The notes: generated by a model not told the origin, from the sequence alone. Shown: positions 18,778 to 28,096, counted from the first letter of the stretch. The stretch: 64,000 bases of DNA from Chrysiogenes arsenatis DSM 11915 (GCF_000469585.1 NZ_KI273144.1:108753-172752), one strand, 5' to 3'. Program-made: numbers and translations.

Positions 18778-21420
18778 TTAGCGGAGGAGCTGCATGAGCC
18801 CTTGTGGCAGTGCATTAGCCTGAGCCAGCATACTCTGAGCAGCTTGTACGAGCATTTGCTTCGAAGTAAACTTCGACATCTCTTTGGCAACGTCTACGTC
18901 ACGGATACGAGATTCTGAAGCTTGCAAGTTTTCACCCGCTACACTCAAGCTGTTGATCGTGTGATCGAGGCGGTTCGATACCGCACCGAGTTTCGCCCGT
19001 TCCGAGTTTACCATACCAAGCGACTTATCGATCTTGGTGATCGCTTTTTGCGCCAGTTTCTGGTCGACTAACAGAACATCTTCAAGACCAAGTGCCTTCA
19101 CATCCATCTGACCAATACTGGTGTTCATGGTCTGACCTTCGTTAGCACCGATCTGGAAATTGATCGAGTTGTCAACAAGGTGCAGATACATGGTTTCCGG
19201 AGTTGAGTCAGCGGTAAAGTCGAACTTCTGCAGGGTGCTGTTATAGCTTGCGGTGATGCCGATGTTCCCTTTGAAGGCTACATCGACCCCTTGGATGACG
19301 TTCTCCATCAATCCATCGCCAACAGTGTCTTTTCCGACAGGGCGGCCGGTGTGGGCATCGGTAACGTTGACGGTGTAAACGTTTTCTTTCGCAGATTGAA
19401 TTTCGCTGAGGTTCAGTGCATCAAGTAGTTTTTGGTCAGCAACAAGGCTGATTTCACCTTGAGCACCATTAAAGAGTGAACGGAGCAGGATGGTGCCTTC
19501 GACAGCCGCATCAGTACCGCTGACGCCTGAACCTTTGCCGATGAACTGCGAAACCATATTATCGGTCTCTGCACTGCCCATGGTAATACCAAGGCCTTTG
19601 TCTTTATCAGTAATAGCAGTTTTGAATTTATCAACCAAGCTGCCAATCGTATCAGCCGACTCAAGGTAGACATCTACCTGCTTGCCATTGCCATAGAGGG
19701 TCATTTTCTGCGATACAGCAAATACGCTGGTTCCATCAGGAGTAATGAATGACTCTATGTCGCTCAGTTTCGTATATGCCGAGGCCAAACCTGACGTTCC
19801 ACGAATCTCCATATTGACCGCACTGTCACGCATCGTCCCTTCTTGGTTCGCTTTGGTTTCAAGTGTGATAGAGCCGATCGTCATTGAACCGGTTTTTTCG
19901 TCAAGTTGAGCGATGTGGTAGTTGATGTCTTTTGGGCCAGCTGTCAAAATGGTGTTTTGGATACCATTCTCTTCACCAGCGATAAAGTATGCTCCCCGCA
20001 GTTCGCGTGGGGCTCCTGTGGCGCCATCGTCAAAGCGTTCGTCGATCTTAATCGCCCCTGCTCCCTGCGACATCAAAACACCGCTGGTGCTACCATCAAG
20101 CACGTTTGCAATGTTATCATCTATCGTCAGAAGAACTTTATCACCTTTGACAATTTTGTCACCCGTACCAAGCTGCATGATAGCGCCAGATTCAAAAACA
20201 CTGGCAACTGCGGTTTTATCGTGCGTCTGTCCCGCAATGCCAGCAGCACCAAGTTGTACTTGACCCGTGTCACTGACCGTTACCTCAGACCACGCTCCGG
20301 CGGTTCCAGTTTTTACATCGATAAATCGAGCCCGTGCCGCACCTGATGCATCCCCAACAGAGCCACCAGAAGAGTTAACACTGATGTCGTTGTTGAATTC
20401 AATTTCGATATAGCCGTGCACTCCTTGTGTGATCAGATTCGCTGAACCTACACCTGATGCCACCAGCGCTTTATCTCCATCAATGGCAATATTAAACCGG
20501 TTTGTTCCATCATCAGAGAAAGCGCGTACTGACCAGCTTGAGCCAGTTTGCTGGTAGTAACCATTCACGGCGACACTATCAGCTAAGCTCATACTTTCGT
20601 TAACACCGCCACCAGTACCAATGTTTGCTGCCGTCTCACCAACAGCGTTAGCACCCGCAAAGGTACCGCCATTCGAAACTGCGGCAACGTTTACCCGATA
20701 CGTACGATCGTCAATATCGCCGGTACGAACACCTTCAATCTCTTTAATGCCGACAATGCCAGACTGGTTCGTGGTAGCTATATTGCCAACACCAGTGGTG
20801 CCAGCGGATACGACCCCTTGTGCCGTCAAAATATCACCCGCCATCGCCCCAGATTTCAGGGTCATGATGTCGGATTTCTGCACTTGGTTAGCACCAACTT
20901 TTGCCGTTACATCAAGCTTGTAGTTACCAGTAACGACTTTATCGCGCACGATCGCTTCCATCTTGTCAATGTCAGAGGTCGACCAACGAGCAGTAGCGTC
21001 ACCATTTAAGAGTTTTTTAGTGTTGAATTCGGTTGAGGTAGAGATTCGGTCGATCTCGTTTTTCAGCTGATCGACTTCTTTTTGGATTTCCTGACGGTCG
21101 TTAGAGGTGTAGGTGCCGTTGGCGGCTTGAACGGAAAGTTCCCGCATCCGTTGCAGGATGGAAGTTGTTTCGTTCAAGGCACCTTCTGCTGTTTGGATCA
21201 GCGAAATGCCGTCTTGGGCGTTCGATACGGCGCGATCAAGGCCGCGGATCTGTCCACGCATTTTTTCTGAAATTGCAAGACCAGAAGCATCGTCAGAAGC
21301 ACGGTTAATCCGTAAACCAGATGAAAGGCGTTCGAGAGACTTCGTCAGATCCCCAGAGTTCATCCGCAGAGCGTTCTGCGAATTCATCGAAGGGATGTTG
21401 TTGTAAATAGACATACTCAT
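18778..21420 (-). CDS. Giant flagellin 1
   Basis: Flagellar filament subunit, exported by the flagellar type III system. The 880 residues are about twice or more the usual flagellin length. The N-terminal D0/D1 (about 1-160) is canonical ([30 protein letters not shown]). The C-terminal D1/D0 (last ~100 residues) has [15 protein letters not shown] and ends [16 protein letters not shown]. Between lie about 600 residues of repetitive-looking, Gly/Ala/Asp-rich D2/D3 insert. ATG 21420 is chosen from GGAGG 8 nt upstream. The middle of the gene is nearly identical in DNA to flagellin 2. The leader carries hairpins described separately. Confidence 0.94.
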   Translation of the reverse strand: MSMSIYNNIPSMNSQNALRMNSGDLTKSLERLSSGLRINRASDDASGLAISEKMRGQIRGLDRAVSNAQDGISLIQTAEGALNETTSILQRMRELSVQAANGTYTSNDRQEIQKEVDQLKNEIDRISTSTEFNTKKLLNGDATARWSTSDIDKMEAIVRDKVVTGNYKLDVTAKVGANQVQKSDIMTLKSGAMAGDILTAQGVVSAGTTGVGNIATTNQSGIVGIKEIEGVRTGDIDDRTYRVNVAAVSNGGTFAGANAVGETAANIGTGGGVNESMSLADSVAVNGYYQQTGSSWSVRAFSDDGTNRFNIAIDGDKALVASGVGSANLITQGVHGYIEIEFNNDISVNSSGGSVGDASGAARARFIDVKTGTAGAWSEVTVSDTGQVQLGAAGIAGQTHDKTAVASVFESGAIMQLGTGDKIVKGDKVLLTIDDNIANVLDGSTSGVLMSQGAGAIKIDERFDDGATGAPRELRGAYFIAGEENGIQNTILTAGPKDINYHIAQLDEKTGSMTIGSITLETKANQEGTMRDSAVNMEIRGTSGLASAYTKLSDIESFITPDGTSVFAVSQKMTLYGNGKQVDVYLESADTIGSLVDKFKTAITDKDKGLGITMGSAETDNMVSQFIGKGSGVSGTDAAVEGTILLRSLFNGAQGEISLVADQKLLDALNLSEIQSAKENVYTVNVTDAHTGRPVGKDTVGDGLMENVIQGVDVAFKGNIGITASYNSTLQKFDFTADSTPETMYLHLVDNSINFQIGANEGQTMNTSIGQMDVKALGLEDVLLVDQKLAQKAITKIDKSLGMVNSERAKLGAVSNRLDHTINSLSVAGENLQASESRIRDVDVAKEMSKFTSKQMLVQAAQSMLAQANALPQGLMQLLR

Positions 21421-21441
21421 GACACTATCCTCCATGATATT

Positions 21442-21464
21442 GGCAAGTGGTACCAGCACTTGCA
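21442..21464 (-). promoter_or_regulatory. Leader hairpin shared by flagellins 1 and 3
   Basis: Inverted repeat with 7-bp arms GCAAGTG/CACTTGC and a 7-nt GTACC-containing centre. It lies just upstream of the Shine-Dalgarno site of flagellin 1. The same sequence is present upstream of flagellin 3 (27785-27807) but not flagellin 2. Its conservation in otherwise diverged leaders points to RNA-level control. Confidence 0.5.
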
Positions 21465-21473
21465 CGGTGTTCA

Positions 21474-21491
21474 CCCTTCATCCGTGAAGGG
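21474..21491 (-). promoter_or_regulatory. GGA-loop hairpin in flagellin 1 leader (candidate CsrA site)
   Basis: On the transcript the sequence reads CCCTTCA-CGGA-TGAAGGG: a perfect 7-bp stem with a GGA-containing tetraloop, the form preferred by CsrA. A second GGA lies in the Shine-Dalgarno site (GGAGGA) about 50 nt downstream, giving the two-site arrangement known for CsrA-repressed flagellin mRNA in Bacillus. Confidence 0.5.
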
Positions 21492-21583
21492 CGTAAAGTT
21501 GACGAAGACGTAGCGGCAAGAATTTACGTCGTGCGTTGTGAGAGTGCCGAAGATTCTCCTTTCCGTACTCCGTTGTTATTCTC

Positions 21584-21620
21584 ACCGCAGGAAAAGCAAG
21601 GAGTTGCCCTTTCCTGCGGT
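21584..21620. repeat. Perfect 11-bp inverted repeat
   Basis: ACCGCAGGAAA (21584-21594) and TTTCCTGCGGT (21610-21620) form a perfect 11-bp stem with a 15-nt loop upstream of flagellin 1. It lacks a T-run in either direction. It could be an operator or an mRNA structure. Confidence 0.5.
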
Positions 21621-21778
21621 GCCTGATACCCCAAACGGGGGAGAGATCAGGAGTCGATACTCGTTGCTGGGGGGATTTTTCCCTCTCCCTCAACAAACAC
21701 CGGCCAAAAACCTCTCTTGCAAGTCACGTTACTGTTCTTCTGACCAAACTGTTTCCCTGACCAATTTTGTGATATCAG

Positions 21779-21845
21779 CCCGTCATCTCGAACGCAGTGA
21801 GAGATCTCAGATTTCTCCTCGCTACGCTCGTTCAAAATGACACGG
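21779..21845 (+). repeat. Dispersed palindromic repeat, copy A
   Basis: An imperfect palindrome of about 65 bp beginning CCCGTCATCTCGAAC, with GTGAGAGATC and AGATTTCTCCTCGC in the middle and ATGACACGG at the end. Two further copies occur at 47375-47440 and 58737-58797. All three are intergenic. It resembles REP/MITE-type elements; no transposase is present. Confidence 0.8.
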
Positions 21846-21897
21846 TAAAACGGGCGATCTGCTTCGGAAAAACTTTGCTGCGATTATTTCCCCTCAT

Positions 21898-21925
21898 ATT
21901 CCCCCGCCGCGATCGGCGGGGGAAT
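21898..21925 (-). terminator. Strong hairpin after flagellin gene 2
   Basis: A perfect 12-bp stem ATTCCCCCGCCG/CGGCGGGGGAAT with a CGAT loop, starting 17 bp after the flagellin 2 stop on its transcript. There is no T-run, so it may act as an mRNA 3'-end stabiliser or a weak terminator. Confidence 0.55.
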
Positions 21926-21941
21926 GGGAGAAAGCGGCGTA

Positions 21942-24587
21942 TTATCCGCGGAGAAGCTGCATGAGCCCTTGCGGCAATTGGTTGGCCTGCGCCAGCATTG
22001 ACTGTGCGGCCTGTGACAACATTTGCTTGGAAGTAAACTTCGACATCTCTTTGGCAACGTCTACGTCGCGAATACGAGATTCAGAAGCCTGCAAATTTTC
22101 ACCCGCTACACTCAAGCTGTTGATCGTATGATCAAGGCGGTTCGATACCGCACCGAGTTTAGCGCGTTCGGAGTTGACGGTTACCAGCGCCTTATCAATC
22201 TTGGTGATCGCTTTTTGCGCCAGTTTCTGGTCGACTAGCGTTACATTCTCCAACCCAAGTGACTTGACATCGACTTGACCGATGCTGGTATTCATGGTCT
22301 GGCCTTCGTTGGCACCGATCTGGAAGTCGATCGAGTTATCAACAAGGTGCAGATACATGCTGGTTGGCTTTGTTTCAGCCGTAAACTCAAATTTCTGCAA
22401 ACTGGTATTAAAAGTTGCACTGACACCGATGTTCCCTTTGAAGGCTACATCGACCCCTTGGATGACGTTCTCCATAATGCCATCACCCACGGTGTCACTA
22501 CCAACAGGACGACCGGTGTGGGCATCGGTTACTCGAACGCTATAAACGTTTTCTTTCGCAGATTGAATTTCGCTGAGGTTCAGTGCATCAAGTAGTTTTT
22601 GGTCAGCAACGAGGCTCACTTCACCCTGAGCGCCATTAAAGAGCGAACGGAGCAGGATGGTGCCTTCGACAGCCGCATCACTTCCCGCAACGTTTGAGCC
22701 TTTGGCGATGAACTGCGAAACCATGTTATCAGTTTCGGCACTCTTCATTGTGATTCCAAGCCCTTTATCTTGGCTTGTCATAGCGGTCTTGAACTTATCA
22801 ACCAAGCTGCTAATCGTATCAGCCGCCTCAAGGTAGATATCTACCTGCTTGCCATTGCCATAGAGGGTCATTTTCTGCGATACAGCAAATACGCTGGTTC
22901 CATCAGGAGTAATGAATGACTCTATGTCGCTCAGTTTCGTATATGCCGAGGCCAAACCTGACGTTCCACGAATCTCCATATTGACCGCACTGTCACGCAT
23001 CGTCCCTTCTTGGTTCGCTTTGGTTTCAAGTGTGATAGAGCCGATCGTCATTGAACCGGTTTTTTCGTCAAGTTGAGCGATGTGGTAGTTGATGTCTTTT
23101 GGGCCAGCTGTCAAAATGGTGTTTTGGATACCATTCTCTTCACCAGCGATAAAGTATGCTCCCCGCAGTTCGCGTGGGGCTCCTGTGGCGCCATCGTCAA
23201 AGCGTTCGTCGATCTTAATCGCCCCTGCTCCCTGCGACATCAAAACACCGCTGGTGCTACCATCAAGCACGTTTGCAATGTTATCATCTATCGTCAGAAG
23301 AACTTTATCACCTTTGACAATTTTGTCACCCGTACCAAGCTGCATGATAGCGCCAGATTCAAAAACACTGGCAACTGCGGTTTTATCGTGCGTCTGTCCC
23401 GCAATGCCAGCAGCACCAAGTTGTACTTGACCCGTGTCACTGACCGTTACCTCAGACCACGCTCCGGCGGTTCCAGTTTTCACATCGATAAATCGAGCCC
23501 GTGCCGCACCTGATGCATCCCCAACAGAGCCACCAGAAGAGTTAACACTGATGTCGTTGTTGAATTCAATTTCGATATAGCCGTGCACTCCTTGTGTGAT
23601 CAGATTCGCTGAACCTACACCTGATGCCACCAGCGCTTTATCTCCATCAATGGCAATATTAAACCGGTTTGTTCCATCATCAGAGAAAGCGCGTACTGAC
23701 CAGCTTGAGCCAGTTTGCTGGTAGTAACCATTCACGGCGACACTATCAGCTAAGCTCATACTTTCGTTAACACCGCCACCAGTACCAATGTTTGCTGCCG
23801 TCTCACCAACAGCGTTAGCACCCGCAAAGGTACCGCCATTCGAAACTGCGGCAACGTTTACCCGATACGTACGATCATCAAGATCACCCGTCCGTACCCC
23901 TTCGGCATCCTTAATGCCGACAATGCCAGACTGGTTCGTGGTAGCTATATTGCCAACACCAGTGGTGCCAGCGGATACGACCCCTTGTGCCGTCAAAATA
24001 TCACCCGCCATCGCCCCAGATTTCAAGGTCATGATGTCGGATTTCTGCACTTGGTTGGCGCCAACCTTGGTGGTGACATCAAGCTTATAGTTGCCAGTAA
24101 CGACTTTATCACGCACGATTGCTTCCATCTTGCTGACATCTGAAGTCGACCAACGAGCAGTAGCGTCACCATTTAAGAGTTTTTTAGTGTTGAATTCGGT
24201 TGAGGTAGAGATTCGGTCGATCTCGTTTTTCAGCTGATCGACTTCTTTTTGGATTTCCTGACGGTCGTTAGAGGTGTAGGTGCCGTTAGCCGCTTGAACG
24301 GAAAGTTCCCGCATCCGTTGCAGGATGGCTGTGGTTTCGTTCAGCGCCCCTTCAGCCGTTTGGATCAGCGAGATGCCGTCCTGGGCGTTCGATACGGCGC
24401 GATCAAGGCCGCGGATCTGTCCACGCATTTTTTCTGAAATCGCAAGACCAGAAGCATCGTCAGAAGCACGGTTAATCCGTAAACCAGATGAAAGGCGTTC
24501 GAGAGACTTGGCGAGATCCCCGTTATTGACCCGCAGGGCATTCTGGGAATTCATTGAGGCAATGTTGTTGTAAATTGACATACTCAT
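21942..24587 (-). CDS. Giant flagellin 2
   Basis: Second flagellin, 881 residues, with the same architecture as flagellin 1: canonical N-terminal and C-terminal filament core domains around a very long variable insert. The C-terminus reads LAQANQLPQGLMQLLRG. A segment of 1,038 bp (22839-23876) is almost base-for-base identical to flagellin 1, while the flanking C-terminal coding part has diverged (for example IYLEAADTISSL against VYLESADTIGSL). ATG 24587 has GGAGG 8 nt upstream. The leader has a short hairpin with CAAGGATG, close to the CsrA consensus. It follows flaG and its terminator on the minus strand. Confidence 0.94.
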   Translation of the reverse strand: MSMSIYNNIASMNSQNALRVNNGDLAKSLERLSSGLRINRASDDASGLAISEKMRGQIRGLDRAVSNAQDGISLIQTAEGALNETTAILQRMRELSVQAANGTYTSNDRQEIQKEVDQLKNEIDRISTSTEFNTKKLLNGDATARWSTSDVSKMEAIVRDKVVTGNYKLDVTTKVGANQVQKSDIMTLKSGAMAGDILTAQGVVSAGTTGVGNIATTNQSGIVGIKDAEGVRTGDLDDRTYRVNVAAVSNGGTFAGANAVGETAANIGTGGGVNESMSLADSVAVNGYYQQTGSSWSVRAFSDDGTNRFNIAIDGDKALVASGVGSANLITQGVHGYIEIEFNNDISVNSSGGSVGDASGAARARFIDVKTGTAGAWSEVTVSDTGQVQLGAAGIAGQTHDKTAVASVFESGAIMQLGTGDKIVKGDKVLLTIDDNIANVLDGSTSGVLMSQGAGAIKIDERFDDGATGAPRELRGAYFIAGEENGIQNTILTAGPKDINYHIAQLDEKTGSMTIGSITLETKANQEGTMRDSAVNMEIRGTSGLASAYTKLSDIESFITPDGTSVFAVSQKMTLYGNGKQVDIYLEAADTISSLVDKFKTAMTSQDKGLGITMKSAETDNMVSQFIAKGSNVAGSDAAVEGTILLRSLFNGAQGEVSLVADQKLLDALNLSEIQSAKENVYSVRVTDAHTGRPVGSDTVGDGIMENVIQGVDVAFKGNIGVSATFNTSLQKFEFTAETKPTSMYLHLVDNSIDFQIGANEGQTMNTSIGQVDVKSLGLENVTLVDQKLAQKAITKIDKALVTVNSERAKLGAVSNRLDHTINSLSVAGENLQASESRIRDVDVAKEMSKFTSKQMLSQAAQSMLAQANQLPQGLMQLLRG

Positions 24588-24615
24588 GGCGCTATCCTCC
24601 GTGATAGTTCGATTC

Positions 24616-24627
24616 GGCATCCTTGCC
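24616..24627 (-). promoter_or_regulatory. GGA-loop hairpin in flagellin 2 leader (candidate CsrA site)
   Basis: On the transcript GGCA-AGGA-TGCC: a short 4-bp stem with GGA in the loop, containing CAAGGATG, which matches the core of the CsrA consensus (CARGGAUG). It lies about 22 nt upstream of the GGAGG Shine-Dalgarno sequence. The stem is short, so this site alone would be weak evidence. Confidence 0.45.
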
Positions 24628-24664
24628 TGCTGACCATTTCGGATTTCACACGGGGAAACTTGAA

Positions 24665-24693
24665 CAAAAAAAAGTCGGGGCGAACCCCGACTC
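24665..24693 (-). terminator. Rho-independent terminator of flaG
   Basis: GTCGGGG (24674-24680) and CCCCGAC (24685-24691) form a 7-bp stem with a CGAA loop, followed on the minus strand by an eight-base T-run (24666-24673). Confidence 0.88.
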
Positions 24694-24716
24694 AAGAAAA
24701 TCAGCCAATAGTGCTG

Positions 24717-25115
24717 TTACGCGTTATCGTCGTAGAGCACACCAAGATATTTTTTTACCTCTGAGATCCGTTTCAGGTCGAAATCATTGGGAATCTGACG
24801 GATCTTCTCCCCTTTTTCGGTATCGTAAAGGGTAATCACCATCTGGCCACTACTTTCGTCGACCTCAAACTGCCGCGACACATGGAGATTTTTTAGCGAC
24901 CGATTGATTTCGTCAATAGCTTGCCGCATCTCCTTTTGCTGTTCGGCAGTACGTGCTGGTGGCGCAGTTTCGTGCGCAGATGGAGCTTGGGGATCTCGAC
25001 CCGCTGACACCTCAGCCGAGTCGCCACCTCCCCGACGCACCATCTTTGAGGGATTCTCACCGGTGCCGCCTACATGCAACGTTGATACTCTTCCAATGCT
25101 ACTTTCAATATTCAT
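24717..25115 (-). CDS. flaG: FlaG family flagellar protein
   Basis: A 132-residue FlaG-type protein. In other bacteria FlaG affects flagellar filament length or is encoded beside flagellin and fliD. The conserved C-terminal half (about 75-125) shows FEVDESSGQMVITLYD and GEKIRQIPNDFDLKR. The N-terminal half is low-complexity and polar. It lies 60 bp downstream of flagellin 3 on the same strand with no terminator between, so the two are probably cotranscribed; its own terminator precedes flagellin 2. Confidence 0.88.
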   Translation of the reverse strand: MNIESSIGRVSTLHVGGTGENPSKMVRRGGGDSAEVSAGRDPQAPSAHETAPPARTAEQQKEMRQAIDEINRSLKNLHVSRQFEVDESSGQMVITLYDTEKGEKIRQIPNDFDLKRISEVKKYLGVLYDDNA

Positions 25116-25175
25116 GACACATCCCCCGCAAGGTGATTTGCCAATAGAGGTTTAGCCCCTACTGAAGCAAATCGG

Positions 25176-27764
25176 TTAACGCAAGAGTGCCATCAGCCCC
25201 TGTGGCAATGCATTAGCCTGAGCCAGCATCCCCATAGCGGCTTGTGACAGAAGTTGCTTTGAAGTAAACTGGGTCATCTCTTTAGCCACATCAACGTCAC
25301 GAATACGAGATTCAGAGGCTTGCAGGTTTTCACCGGCTACGGCTAAGCTATTGATGGTGTGATCAAGTCGGTTCGATACCGCACCGAGTTTCGACCGTTC
25401 TGAGTTCACCGTCACGAGTGCTTTGTCAATAAGGCTGACCGCTTTTTGCGCGCTTGTCTGGTCGATAACGACAACATTTTCCAGCCCCATCGCCTTAATG
25501 TCCATCTGAGCAATGCTGGTATTCATCGTCTGACCTTCGTTGGCTCCGATCTGGAAGTCGATGGAGTTGTCGACAACGTGCAAGTAGGCTGTGGCAGGAC
25601 TGGTTTCGGCAGTAAAATCAAATTTTGACTTTGAAGAATCCCACGTGGCATCAATACCAATGTTCCCTTTAAACTGAATCCCAAGTCCTTGGATCGTGTT
25701 TTCCATAATACCATTGCCCACTGTTGCCGCCCCTACTGGCCGGCCGTTATTGGCGTTGGTCACCGTTACAGAGTACACATTTTCTTCTGATTTTTGAATT
25801 TCAGCAAGGTTAAGGGCGCTCAATACTTTTTGGTCAGCAACAACTTTAATATCACCCTGCGCTCCATTGAACAATGAACGGATGATCATAGTTCCTTCAA
25901 CGGCTGCATCGGTGTTTGTGATACTCGAGCCTTTGGCAATGAATTCAGCCACCTTGCTATCGGTATCGGCTTTCCCCATAGTGATACCTAAACCAGTCGA
26001 CTCGCCAGTAATCGCTGATTGCAGTTTTGTTATGAGGTCAGCAATCGTGTCTGCCGCTTCAAGGAATACATCAGTTTGCTTTCCGTTGCCGTACAGGGTC
26101 ACTTTCTGCGAGACGTTGAAAACGTTGGTACCGTCAGGGGTAATGAACGCTTCAATATCGCTGAGTTTTGTATAGGCTGACGCGAGTCCACCAGTGCCAC
26201 GGAACTCCGCTAAAATTTCGCTATCTTTCTGAGTACCCACACTGTTGGCACTCATATCCAAAGATATTTTTCCGATAGTCAGCGAGCCTGTTTTTTCGTC
26301 TAGTTGCGCCAAGTGATAGTCGATGGTTTTTGCGCCCGCCGTCAACTGCGTATTCTGCAACCCATCAGCACTCGTAGCGACAAAGTAGGCGCCGCGCAAC
26401 TCGCGAGGTGCTCCTACCGCTCCATCATCAAATCGCTCATCAATTTTAACCGCTCCCGCTCCCTGTGAAGAGGTCGCAGTGCCTTGCCCAAGAACCGTAG
26501 TGAAATTATCATCAATGGTAAGAAGTACCTTGTCGCCCTTCACCACTTTGTCGCCGGTTCCAAGCTGCAACAGGGAATTAGCAACAAAGACACTTGACGA
26601 TGTAGTTTCATCCGATTTTTTCCCTGACACACTGGCGGCACCGACTTGCAGGCCACCGGTAGTATTGACGGAAACATCACTCCACGAGCCAGCTTCACCT
26701 GACTTCACATCAATAAATCGCGCCCGCGCTACAACCCCGGCCGTGGTGCCACCAGCAGCAGAACTGACTTGCAGGTCACTGGTAAATTCCAGCTCAAAGT
26801 AACCGTGAACTTTTGCGTCAATAATGTTTAGGTTAGCGGCGGCACCAGAGAAGACAATCGCTTGATCGCCATCAATGGCAACATTATTACGTGTGGTTCC
26901 ATCCTCACTGATAGCCCGAATGGTCCAACTTGATCCTGTTTGTTGATAGTAACCATTTACTGCCACCGAGTCTGCAACACTGATTGTTTCAGCAGTACCG
27001 CCACCTTGGGCAACGCCAGAAAATGCACCACCGGCAGAAACAGTCGCCACATTAATGCGATAGGTGCGGTCATCGATATTACCAGTACGAACCCCTTCTA
27101 AATCTTTAATGCCTGCAATACCCGATGTATTGTCACTTGCGGCTACCGAGCCTACACCTGCCGCAGCTGTCAGTATATCGCCAGCGACTGCCCCTGATTT
27201 CAGGGTCATAATGTTCGACTTCTGCACCTGATTTTGACCAACTTTGGCAGTAACATCGATTTTGTAGTCACCACTGATCACCTTCCCACGCACCAACGCT
27301 TCGATCATCGTATTATCTGACGAAGACCAGCGTGCCGTTGCATCGCCGTTGAGCAGTTTTTTGGTGTTAAATTCAGTGGATGTGGAGATACGGTCGATTT
27401 CGCTTTTCAGCTGATCGACTTCTTTTTGAATTTCTTGGCGGTCGTTGGAAGTGTACGTGCCGTTAGCGGCTTGCACCGAAAGTTCGCGCATCCGTTGCAG
27501 GATAGACGTTGTTTCGTTCAAGGCACCTTCAGCGGTTTGAATCAGTGAGATACCGTCTTGAGCGTTTGATACGGCGCGGTCAAGGCCGCGAATCTGGCCA
27601 CGCATTTTTTCTGAAATGGCCAAACCAGATGCGTCATCAGACGCACGGTTGATCCGCAAACCGGAAGAGAGGCGCTCAAGAGATTTCGTAAGGTCACTGT
27701 TGTTAACTCGCAGCGAGTTCTGCGAATTCATCGACGAAATGTTGTTGTAAATAGACATACTCAT
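25176..27764 (-). CDS. Giant flagellin 3
   Basis: Third flagellin, 862 residues, and the most diverged of the three in its insert. The N-terminal core matches the others ([25 protein letters not shown]) and the C-terminus ends [16 protein letters not shown]. Insert features such as [17 protein letters not shown] and [18 protein letters not shown] align with the other two, so all three descend from one large flagellin by duplication. ATG 27764 has GGAGG 8 nt upstream. It is the promoter-proximal gene of the array and shares leader hairpins with flagellin 1. Confidence 0.94.
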   Translation of the reverse strand: MSMSIYNNISSMNSQNSLRVNNSDLTKSLERLSSGLRINRASDDASGLAISEKMRGQIRGLDRAVSNAQDGISLIQTAEGALNETTSILQRMRELSVQAANGTYTSNDRQEIQKEVDQLKSEIDRISTSTEFNTKKLLNGDATARWSSSDNTMIEALVRGKVISGDYKIDVTAKVGQNQVQKSNIMTLKSGAVAGDILTAAAGVGSVAASDNTSGIAGIKDLEGVRTGNIDDRTYRINVATVSAGGAFSGVAQGGGTAETISVADSVAVNGYYQQTGSSWTIRAISEDGTTRNNVAIDGDQAIVFSGAAANLNIIDAKVHGYFELEFTSDLQVSSAAGGTTAGVVARARFIDVKSGEAGSWSDVSVNTTGGLQVGAASVSGKKSDETTSSSVFVANSLLQLGTGDKVVKGDKVLLTIDDNFTTVLGQGTATSSQGAGAVKIDERFDDGAVGAPRELRGAYFVATSADGLQNTQLTAGAKTIDYHLAQLDEKTGSLTIGKISLDMSANSVGTQKDSEILAEFRGTGGLASAYTKLSDIEAFITPDGTNVFNVSQKVTLYGNGKQTDVFLEAADTIADLITKLQSAITGESTGLGITMGKADTDSKVAEFIAKGSSITNTDAAVEGTMIIRSLFNGAQGDIKVVADQKVLSALNLAEIQKSEENVYSVTVTNANNGRPVGAATVGNGIMENTIQGLGIQFKGNIGIDATWDSSKSKFDFTAETSPATAYLHVVDNSIDFQIGANEGQTMNTSIAQMDIKAMGLENVVVIDQTSAQKAVSLIDKALVTVNSERSKLGAVSNRLDHTINSLAVAGENLQASESRIRDVDVAKEMTQFTSKQLLSQAAMGMLAQANALPQGLMALLR

Positions 27765-27784
27765 GACTGTATCCTCCGTGATGG

Positions 27785-27807
27785 TGGCAAGTGGTACCAG
27801 CACTTGC
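27785..27807 (-). promoter_or_regulatory. Leader hairpin of flagellin 3 (copy of the flagellin 1 element)
   Basis: The same 7-bp arms GCAAGTG/CACTTGC and the same centre as at 21442-21464, placed directly before the Shine-Dalgarno site. Confidence 0.5.
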
Positions 27808-27817
27808 AATTACGTGA

Positions 27818-27836
27818 CTTTCCAATCCTTGGAAAG
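27818..27836 (-). promoter_or_regulatory. GGA-loop hairpin in flagellin 3 leader (candidate CsrA site)
   Basis: On the transcript CTTTCCAA-GGA-TTGGAAAG: a perfect 8-bp stem with GGA exposed at the tip. About 50 nt downstream a second GGA lies in the GGAGG Shine-Dalgarno sequence, as in flagellin 1. Confidence 0.5.
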
Positions 27837-28096
27837 GGGTGCATCGGGCAGTCAGTACGAGGCAAATTCCGTAACACCTCCGGCCTCTAAATTCCTGCTG
27901 AAAATCCCTTTTGCAAATTTTGTAAAATAATTCCTTAAGGTTTTGTATACAGCAGCCGAAACGGGTGTTGTATACGACGACAGAGGAGACCCAAGGGGTA
28001 AAAACGACCAGAGAAAAAACGACTTGCACGCTCATAGAGGCGCGGAAGCTTCCTTGCTATGGTGTAATCCCATCCGTGGTCACACTACAAGGCGCA

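Larger units (their letters stand above)
21421..21941 (-). other. Intergenic region between flagellin genes 2 and 1
   Basis: A 521-bp non-coding stretch. From the flagellin 1 start outward it holds the Shine-Dalgarno site, two leader hairpins, a perfect 11-bp inverted repeat (21584-21594 / 21610-21620), one copy of a dispersed palindromic repeat (21779-21845) and the flagellin 2 terminator-like hairpin (21898-21925). I could not identify a convincing sigma-28 promoter (TAAA-N15-GCCGATAA) by eye. Confidence 0.7.

Noticed and set aside
19906-20346. Plus-strand open frame inside flagellin 1, identical to one at 23073-23513 in flagellin 2.
   Set aside because: The identity is a by-product of the DNA being nearly identical between the flagellin genes. 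It has no ribosome site and low-quality, Arg/Ser-rich composition.
21779-21845. Insertion sequence end or CRISPR-like repeat.
   Set aside because: Three single, widely spaced copies without spacers or transposase; a REP/MITE-type element explains them better.
27790-27805. Sigma-54 promoter in the flagellin leader (TGGTAC...TTGC).
   Set aside because: The GG-to-GC spacing is 8 rather than 10, and the sequence is better explained as a hairpin with perfect 7-bp arms.
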